From an uncultured Bacilli bacterium (GTDB lineage Bacteria; Bacillota_I; Bacilli_A; RF39; UBA660), in assembly GCA_947627805.1 (NCBI GenBank), contig CANQXB010000009.1, forward strand, positions 1 to 18,121: DNA of 18,121 nt, read 5' to 3'. A program made the position numbers and the translations under genes. The notes beneath the pieces were generated by a model. That model had not been told where the DNA came from. It saw only the letters and a list, made by a program, of their open reading frames with translations, and searched no databases. Below are positions 13,876 to 18,121 of this stretch, piece after piece; position 1 is the stretch's first letter, and each line of letters starts with the position of its first letter.

Positions 13876-14379
13876 ATGGAAGATAATAATTTAAATGAAA
13901 AATTACAAACTTTAGAGTTAGAATTAAAAAAGCAATCCCAAATTGCTTATATGAATGAAATTGTGGTCTCATCTAAAGAAAAACCTATTGTGGGCACTGT
14001 GGCTTTAGCTACTTGTTATGGAATTGTTTTTTATGATAGAAAAAATAAAATAGGAATTGTGGGTCACGCTAGTTCTAGTAAGCTTCTAAGTATTTTAAAA
14101 GAAATGATGACTTATTTTACTATAGATAAAAATATAACAATTGAATATGCTATTATTCCCGGTTATGATAATGTTATTAATAATAACTATGAAGGTTTAA
14201 AAGTTTTAGAGGACTATCTAATTAAAAAGACTCCTTTAAGTGTTAAATTAATTCCTTTTAAAGGTATTGAATTAACAGAAGATGAGTATGGTTCTTATTC
14301 TTTTGCTTTTAATTCTCAAAATGGCCTTCCAGTTACAAAGTATTTATTTTATAGTGATTTAAAAAAGAGGGGAAGATAA
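13876..14379 (+). CDS. Stand-alone CheD-like protein
   Basis: 167 residues. The N-terminal 25 are a charged helix. The core reads GTVALATCYGIVFYDRKNKIGIVGHAS and resembles the CheD pattern of a Cys in a G-x-x-x-C-V-like turn followed by a Tyr-Asp strand and His. Thr41, Cys47 and His64 are spaced 6 and 17 residues apart, the same as the Thr21-Cys27-His44 catalytic set I recall for Thermotoga maritima CheD, a glutamine deamidase. The rest (IEYAIIPGYDN..., an alpha/beta pattern) is compatible with that fold. No chemotaxis gene is nearby, so the substrate is unknown and the activity is inference. The ATG coincides with the predicted transcription start; no alternative start with a Shine-Dalgarno exists. 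Confidence 0.6.
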   Translation: MEDNNLNEKLQTLELELKKQSQIAYMNEIVVSSKEKPIVGTVALATCYGIVFYDRKNKIGIVGHASSSKLLSILKEMMTYFTIDKNITIEYAIIPGYDNVINNNYEGLKVLEDYLIKKTPLSVKLIPFKGIELTEDEYGSYSFAFNSQNGLPVTKYLFYSDLKKRGR

Positions 14380-14380
14380 A

Positions 14381-14407
14381 AATAACTAAGCTTTTGGCTT
14401 AGTTATT
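14381..14407. terminator. Shared terminator between the CheD-like and Bax-inhibitor genes
   Basis: AATAACTAAGC (14381-14391), loop TTTTG, GCTTAGTTATT (14397-14407): a perfect 11-bp stem. On the minus strand the stem runs into a T-rich stretch, making a good intrinsic terminator for the Bax-inhibitor gene, whose stop codon is inside it. On the plus strand the T-tract is interrupted, so it is weaker for the CheD-like gene. Confidence 0.8.
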
Positions 14408-15214
14408 ACTATTATTATTAAAAATATTTAATAAATTAAGAATTCTAATATACACTTCAATGATGGCAAAAGATAAACCAAAAGCGGCAAGCCATTCATA
14501 TTTCTTCGGTAGATTTTTTTCCACACAATTATTAATTACTTCAAAATCAATTAATAAGAAAGCTGTGGAAATAATAACACTTCCAATACTGACTAAGATA
14601 TAAAGAACTTGGTTACTATTAATTAAAGCAATATATTTATCTAAATAAGGAATAAATGAAGCAATTATATATAAAAGGGCTAAAACTATACCGGTAAAGA
14701 ATATCGTAATGATAATGGAAGTAAATCTTTTATTTACTTTAATCATTTTGGTGCGATATAAAAATAGCATTACTAAAACAACCACCATCGTAATAAGTAA
14801 AGCAAGTAGGGCAGGGTACAAATAAGTTGTTCCGAAAATACTCATGATAAAAGCTAAAGCATAACCTTGAACTAAGGAATATATAACTCCAAAAAGGAAA
14901 GATGCTCTTACAAATTTAAATGATAGGAAAGCTCCTAAAGCAGCGATTAGACAAGCTCCTAAAACAATTAAAGCTTCATAAGCATTGACTGAATAAGATT
15001 CTACTTCCACAACCTCTTGAGGAATAAAATTAGAAGTTAAGAAAAATAGAGCAATACCTCCAAAAGTTAAAAGTAATAAAAAAATAGTTTTTAAAGCAAT
15101 ACCTTTAGGAGTTAAACTATTACTATCACTTTCTTCAACTTTATCTAGTTTAGCTACCATAGGATTAGCCATAAATAAACCAAAACGTCCTACTTTACTA
15201 TTTGTTACAGCCAT
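14399..15214 (-). CDS. Bax inhibitor-1/YccA-family membrane protein
   Basis: 271 residues: a cytosolic N-terminus of about 40 residues, then seven hydrophobic segments. The C-terminal part has the family pattern LLIDFEVINNCVEKNLPKKYEWLAAFGLSFAIIEVYIRILNLL, including the acidic residues that in related proteins form the pH-sensing pair. The middle VQGYALAFIMSIF corresponds to the usual EG-x-x-LG-x-x-S-type helix. BI-1-like proteins are pH-dependent calcium leak or stress-related channels; bacterial roles are poorly defined. The start has AAAGGAG 8 nt before ATG 15214 and its own extended -10 in repeat copy B. It converges on the CheD-like gene. Confidence 0.88.
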   Translation of the reverse strand: MAVTNSKVGRFGLFMANPMVAKLDKVEESDSNSLTPKGIALKTIFLLLLTFGGIALFFLTSNFIPQEVVEVESYSVNAYEALIVLGACLIAALGAFLSFKFVRASFLFGVIYSLVQGYALAFIMSIFGTTYLYPALLALLITMVVVLVMLFLYRTKMIKVNKRFTSIIITIFFTGIVLALLYIIASFIPYLDKYIALINSNQVLYILVSIGSVIISTAFLLIDFEVINNCVEKNLPKKYEWLAAFGLSFAIIEVYIRILNLLNIFNNNSNN

Positions 15215-15238
15215 TTAAAAAACTCCTTTCTTATTTTC

Positions 15239-15247
15239 ATTATAACA
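15239..15247 (-). promoter_or_regulatory. Promoter for the Bax-inhibitor gene
   Basis: The minus strand reads TGTTATAAT, a perfect extended -10 identical to that of the queuosine-salvage gene. The predicted start near 15232 leaves a leader of about 17 nt with AAAGGAG. Confidence 0.75.
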
Positions 15248-15273
15248 TAATAGACAAAAAAATAAAAATAGAT

Positions 15274-15279
15274 TACAAT
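15274..15279 (+). promoter_or_regulatory. -10 box for the gtrA-like gene
   Basis: TACAAT (15274-15279), one mismatch from consensus and without the TGn extension. The predicted start at 15286 would make an mRNA opening with AAGGAAG, a Shine-Dalgarno at the very 5' end, 13 nt before ATG 15299. Confidence 0.55.
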
Positions 15280-15298
15280 AAAGTTAAGGAAGTTGAAA

Positions 15299-15682
15299 AT
15301 GAAAGAAGTAATTAATAAATATCAAGTATTTCTAAAATATATTATCGTAGCTATTTTAAGTTTCATAATCGATATTATTCTTTTTAATTTATTTAATAAG
15401 TTAATATTAAATATTATTTATGCCACCATTATAGCTCGAATTATTTCTTCTTTATTTAATTTTTTAATGAATAAAAATAAAGTTTTTAAAAGTAATAAAA
15501 AATATGCTAAAGAATTTATTAAATATCTTATCTTAGTTATTATGCAAATGTTTTTATCAGCCTTTTTAGTTGATACTTTAGCCCGTTATATATTAATTAA
15601 TCCAACTTTTATTAAAATTCCGGTTGATTTTGTTATCTTTATTATTAATTATTTAGTCCAAAAATTTTTAATATTTTCATAA
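15299..15682 (+). CDS. GtrA-family small membrane protein
   Basis: 127 residues with four membrane spans, the standard GtrA (PF04138) size and layout. The signature is YIIVAILSFIIDIILFNLF near the N-terminus, IARIISSLFNFLMNKNKVF in the second hairpin, then KYLILVIMQMFLSAFLVD and a final span ending VQKFLIF. Family members help move lipid-linked sugars across the membrane or join polysaccharide decoration. No glycosyltransferase is nearby to define a substrate. A TTG at 15293 is in frame but lies 1 nt from the Shine-Dalgarno AAGGAAG (15286-15292); ATG 15299 has the correct 6-nt spacing and is chosen. Confidence 0.88.
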   Translation: MKEVINKYQVFLKYIIVAILSFIIDIILFNLFNKLILNIIYATIIARIISSLFNFLMNKNKVFKSNKKYAKEFIKYLILVIMQMFLSAFLVDTLARYILINPTFIKIPVDFVIFIINYLVQKFLIFS

Positions 15683-15690
15683 AACTTTCA

Positions 15691-15719
15691 TTGTTTAAAT
15701 TGGCATATTATTGTATAAT
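15691..15719 (+). promoter_or_regulatory. Promoter of the acyl-CoA synthetase gene
   Basis: TTGTTT (15691-15696), a 17-bp spacer, and a perfect TATAAT (15714-15719) directly preceded by TTG. The predicted start near 15726 gives a leader of about 26 nt with GAGAGGA. Confidence 0.65.
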
Positions 15720-15751
15720 TTACTTATGATAATTAAGAGAGGATTTTTATT

Positions 15752-17458
15752 ATGGCTAAAGAAAATTTTTTATGGGAGAAGTTTTATACTAAAGAAGAAT
15801 TAAAAGTTAATATTCCTGATATGTCTTTATATGAATACATGCAAAAAGAAACTAAAAAATATTCTTTAGATACGACTGTTTTAAATTATTTTGGACGGAA
15901 AATGTCTTATAAAGTTTTTTTTGACTATATTGATAAATGTGCTAAATCTTTAAAGTATTTAGGAGTAAAAGAAGGCGATGTCGTCAGTATTTTAATGCCT
16001 AATACTCCTGAAGCCGTCATATCTTTTTTTGCCATTAATAAAATTGGGGCTATTTCGAATATGATTCATCCTTTATCAGCGGAAGAAGAAATTAAAGATT
16101 ATTTAGTTAAGACGAAAAGTACTTTCTTAATTGCTTTAAATACTACTTATCCCCTAATTAAAAATATTATTAAAAAAACAAAAGTTAAAAAAGTAATTAT
16201 TGCGAGTCCTTCTGATTCAATGCCAATTTTACTTAATACTTTATATAATGCCACCCAAAGTAGTAAAGATAAAGCATTAGAAGATGATTTATTTATCTTT
16301 TGGAAAAAATTTGTTAAATTAGGAATTAATTATCAAGAGAAAGAAACAAGAAAAATAAGTAAAGATAGCATTGCTACCTATCTTCATAGTGGAGGCACAA
16401 CAGGTATTCCGAAAACTATTTGTTTAACTAATCGTAGTATAATCGGAGTTAATGAACAAGCTAAAGTCTTTTTCCCGGAAGCTAAATGTGGTGATAGTCT
16501 TCTTTTGATTTTACCTATTTTCCATTGTTTAGGTTTAGTAGTGGGCATGTTTATTCCCATTTTAAGGGGCGCAACTTGTATTTTAATTCCCAAGTTTGAT
16601 GCCAAAAGATTTGATAAATTACTAACTAAATATCATCCTAACTTCTTACTTGGAGTTCCTACTCTTTTTGAAGCGATGCTTAAAAATAAACATTTAAAAA
16701 ATGTTAATTTAAGTTATATAAAAGGTTTAATTTGTGGAGGAGATACCTTATCTCCCAAAAGAAGTGAAGCTATTAATGTCTTTTTAGAAAGTCATGATTC
16801 AAAAGCTAGAATTATTCAAGGTTATGGGATGACTGAAACAACCGGCCCAGTTACTTTTGGAACTAAAGGGAGTGCTAAACTTGGTAGTGTGGGTATTCCT
16901 TTACCGGGTAATATTGTAAAAATTTGTGACCCAGAAACTTCTAAAGAATTACAACCTAAAGAAGTTGGGGAAATTTGTATTAATAGTTTTGTTGTTATGG
17001 ATGGCTATTTAAATGATCAAAAAGCTACGAATAATATTTTTAAATTACATGATGATGGAAGAAAATATATTCATACTGGTGATTTAGGTTATATGGATGA
17101 AGATGGCGTTATTTTCTATGTTCAAAGAATCAAAAGAATTATTATTTCTTCGGGTTATAATATTTACCCAGAATATATTGAAAAAGTTTTAAAAGACCAT
17201 AAATATGTTAAAGATGCTTGTGTTGTAGGCATTCCTCATTCTTATAAACAAGAAATAGCTAAAGCATTTATTATATTACAAGATGGCGTTGAAGAAAGTT
17301 ATACTACCAAAAAAGAAATAATGGATTATGCGGCGAAAAATTTAGCGCATTATATGTTACCAAGAGAATATATTTATAAAAAAGAATTCCCGAAAACTAA
17401 ATTAGCTAAAACTGATTATCGAGCTTTAAGAGATGAACTAATTAAGAAAAATGATTAG
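15752..17458 (+). CDS. AMP-binding acyl-CoA synthetase (fatty acid-CoA ligase type)
   Basis: 568 residues, class I adenylate-forming enzyme: carboxylate + ATP + CoA to acyl-CoA + AMP + PPi. The P-loop is SGGTTGIPK (213-221). The adenine/acyl motif is GYGMTET (357-363). The ribose-binding Asp is in TGD (442-444). The hinge and A8 loop is KRIIISSGYNIYPEYIE. The C-terminal catalytic Lys is probably Lys553 in KLAKTDYRAL. The pattern and length fit medium/long-chain fatty acid ligases, but the acid cannot be read off, and an acyl-ACP or dicarboxylate-type relative is possible. The start has GAGAGGA 8 nt upstream. It is monocistronic, with its own promoter and terminator. No beta-oxidation gene is nearby, so use of external fatty acids for lipid synthesis is a plausible but unproven role. 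Confidence 0.92.
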   Translation: MAKENFLWEKFYTKEELKVNIPDMSLYEYMQKETKKYSLDTTVLNYFGRKMSYKVFFDYIDKCAKSLKYLGVKEGDVVSILMPNTPEAVISFFAINKIGAISNMIHPLSAEEEIKDYLVKTKSTFLIALNTTYPLIKNIIKKTKVKKVIIASPSDSMPILLNTLYNATQSSKDKALEDDLFIFWKKFVKLGINYQEKETRKISKDSIATYLHSGGTTGIPKTICLTNRSIIGVNEQAKVFFPEAKCGDSLLLILPIFHCLGLVVGMFIPILRGATCILIPKFDAKRFDKLLTKYHPNFLLGVPTLFEAMLKNKHLKNVNLSYIKGLICGGDTLSPKRSEAINVFLESHDSKARIIQGYGMTETTGPVTFGTKGSAKLGSVGIPLPGNIVKICDPETSKELQPKEVGEICINSFVVMDGYLNDQKATNNIFKLHDDGRKYIHTGDLGYMDEDGVIFYVQRIKRIIISSGYNIYPEYIEKVLKDHKYVKDACVVGIPHSYKQEIAKAFIILQDGVEESYTTKKEIMDYAAKNLAHYMLPREYIYKKEFPKTKLAKTDYRALRDELIKKND

Positions 17459-17481
17459 TTCATTTTTTTGCAATAATTAAT

Positions 17482-17510
17482 AAAAAGGTGAGAGAAATCT
17501 CATTTTTTTT
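17482..17510 (+). terminator. Intrinsic terminator after the acyl-CoA synthetase gene
   Basis: TGAGA (17489-17493), GAAA tetraloop, TCTCA (17498-17502), extended by two G-U pairs and an A-run pairing with the following T8. It is a stable GNRA-capped hairpin with a long U-tract. Confidence 0.85.
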
Positions 17511-17533
17511 AATTTTTTTAAAAAAAATTTCAC

Positions 17534-17577
17534 GAAAAAAAAGGAAATCGAGGGGTGAGTGCACTATATATATAAGT
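17534..17577 (+). repeat. Dispersed 44-bp element, copy 2 (upstream of the Rpn-like gene)
   Basis: Begins with the same GAAAAAAAAGGAAAT as the dnaG leader, then C-GAGGG, a variable stretch, and ATATATATAAGT. It is followed by AAAGGAGG and an ATG at 17593 that opens only a two-codon ORF (Met-Pro-stop). The last block sits in CACTATATATATAAGTG, whose CACT/AGTG ends are inverted repeats; those ends are not kept in copy 1. The flank from 17511 to 17533 is an almost pure A/T stretch, possibly an UP-like element. Confidence 0.6.
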
Positions 17578-17677
17578 GAAAGGAGGAAAAACATGCCTTA
17601 AAAAAATTTAATTAAAAAAGAATAAAAAGTAGGATTAGTGTAAGTATTAAAATTATAAAACGAAGGGAGGAAATTAG

Positions 17678-18070
17678 ATGATTGAAGAAAGAAATAAGTT
17701 TTATAATTTAAAGTACGATAGAGTATTTAAGACTGTTGTCCAAAATAATCCTCGAGTATTGGAAGTAATTTTAAGTGATATATTGGATTGTGAAGTAGAA
17801 ATAGTAAATTTTGTACCAACAGAGTTACCTATAAAGAATAAAAGGAGTAAAGTAAATACATTAGATATTTTATTAAAGACGAAAGATAACAAAATTCTGA
17901 ATGTAGAATTAAATACTAATTTTGATAAATCTACTAAAGAAAGGAACTTAGTCTATTATACTTCATTGTATTCCCAAAAGAAATTAAGAGGAAGTAATTT
18001 AGAAGAGATAGATGAAGAATTAGAAGTAATACATATCGATATAAATGTTAATGGTACTATAAAAATGTAA
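17678..18070 (+). CDS. Short Rpn/PD-(D/E)XK nuclease-transposase family protein, probably C-terminally truncated
   Basis: 130 residues matching the N-terminal nuclease region of the Rpn (recombination-promoting nuclease)/PDDEXK_2 group. It starts with YDRVFKTVVQNNPRVLEVILSDIL, has a putative catalytic Asp63 in NTLDILLKT and Glu77 in NVELNTN, then TKERNLVYYTSLYSQKKLRGS and a strand VIHIDIN. The E-x-N in place of E-x-K/Q is a known kind of variation but could affect activity. Family members usually run to about 300 residues; here TAA follows just after the nuclease core, and nothing resembling the rest follows before the window ends. GGGAGG lies 7-8 nt before ATG 17678. These genes are multicopy and mobile in many gut bacteria. 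Confidence 0.75.
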   Translation: MIEERNKFYNLKYDRVFKTVVQNNPRVLEVILSDILDCEVEIVNFVPTELPIKNKRSKVNTLDILLKTKDNKILNVELNTNFDKSTKERNLVYYTSLYSQKKLRGSNLEEIDEELEVIHIDINVNGTIKM

Positions 18071-18074
18071 GAAA

Positions 18075-18120
18075 AAGTCCAAATAAAAATGTAGGATTTC
18101 CTACATAATTAAAAGGACTT
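18075..18120 (+). repeat. Nested palindrome at the window edge (terminator or element end)
   Basis: Outer arms AAGTCC (18075-18080) and GGACTT (18115-18120) enclose an inner perfect 8-bp inverted repeat, ATGTAGGA (18089-18096) and TCCTACAT (18099-18106), with only TT between. It starts 4 bp after the Rpn-like stop codon. No T-run is visible after it, but the window ends one base later, so an intrinsic terminator cannot be excluded. It may also mark the end of a mobile unit. Confidence 0.6.
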
Positions 18121-18121
18121 A

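Larger units (their letters stand above)
13817..13882. repeat. Duplicated divergent promoter region, copy A
   Basis: This intergenic block and copy B (15230-15292) are direct repeats. The left 25 bases (13817-13841 vs 15230-15254) differ at one position, and the right 16 bases (13867-13882 vs 15277-15292) differ at one. The middle is AT-rich, more diverged and 3 bp longer here. Copy A also contains a perfect 13-bp inverted repeat, ATTATAACATAAT (13826-13838) and ATTATGTTATAAT (13857-13869), so that identical extended -10 boxes point outward in both directions. Confidence 0.8.
15230..15292. repeat. Duplicated divergent promoter region, copy B
   Basis: Counterpart of copy A (13817-13882) in the same orientation, 1.4 kb away, again between a minus-strand gene on the left and a plus-strand gene on the right. 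The left outward -10 is preserved exactly. The right one has drifted to TACAAT, and the spacer is 3 bp shorter, so the inverted repeat of copy A is degraded here. Confidence 0.8.

Noticed and set aside
16384..16605. Minus-strand ORF inside the acyl-CoA synthetase
   Set aside because: Antisense to the enzyme's P-loop region; no start signals.
17701..17892. Minus-strand ORF inside the Rpn-like gene
   Set aside because: Antisense to the nuclease core; no ribosome binding site and no family likeness.
1..18121. TGA read as tryptophan (Mollicutes code 4)
   Set aside because: All recognised proteins are complete with the standard code and Trp is TGG; no TGA is needed inside any frame.
1..18121. 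tRNA, rRNA, riboswitch or CRISPR array
   Set aside because: No cloverleaf, conserved rRNA segment, aptamer-like leader or regularly spaced repeats were seen; intergenic gaps are short and explained by promoters, terminators or the repeats described.

Overview
The window looks like a chromosomal segment of a very AT-rich, low-GC Gram-positive bacterium on the Bacilli/Mollicutes side of the Firmicutes. The grounds are a primase-SigA-TrmK-YqfQ-like neighbourhood, strong AGGAG-type ribosome binding sites, extended -10 promoters (TGnTATAAT), a SpoIIM-like protein, a Prli42-like miniprotein and a VanRS-like two-component pair. The reading frames use TGG for Trp and need no TGA-as-Trp. None of the 22 genes whose stop is visible ends in TGA (17 TAA, 5 TAG). 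The species cannot be named from sequence alone. An uncultured gut lineage of the RF39/Erysipelotrichia type would fit, but that is inference.

Layout. 1-1053: the 3' end of an unrecognised membrane-associated gene and a second unknown coiled-coil/TM protein. 1055-4589: dnaG, rpoD (sigA) and trmK in a tight operon. A dispersed 43-44 bp element precedes dnaG, and a bidirectional terminator is shared with the convergent yqfQ-like gene. 4840-7372: a PilC/GspF-type platform protein and a PilD/ComC prepilin peptidase (type IV pilus or competence pseudopilus), then a 30-residue Prli42/DUF4044-like ORF on the minus strand. 7463-10790: a SpoIIM-like membrane protein, then an anchored C39-like cysteine peptidase with an OmpR-type regulator and a VanS-type kinase. 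The peptidase promoter carries four TTWAGA hexamers at exact 11-bp spacing and appears leaderless. 10805-12863: a lone AAA-type ATPase with a near-consensus promoter and a strong terminator, then a CmpB-family membrane protein with a MazG/PRA-PH-like pyrophosphohydrolase.

12860-15682: two divergent promoter regions that are direct repeats of each other (about 65 bp). They drive, in order, a queuosine-salvage (Qng1/DUF2419) gene broken by one in-frame amber codon, a stand-alone CheD-like protein, a Bax inhibitor-1 protein and a GtrA protein. 15752-17458: an AMP-binding acyl-CoA synthetase. 17459-18121: terminator, the second copy of the pre-dnaG element followed by a two-codon ORF, a short (probably truncated) Rpn/PDDEXK-type nuclease and a nested palindrome at the window edge.

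The most interesting items are the operator array with leaderless promoter in front of the peptidase-two-component operon; the amber-interrupted Qng1 gene; the CheD-like protein whose Thr/Cys/His spacing equals that of Thermotoga CheD; the duplicated divergent promoter in which one base distinguishes a start codon from a Shine-Dalgarno; and the element shared between dnaG and the Rpn locus. No complete mobile element, CRISPR array, tRNA or rRNA is visible.
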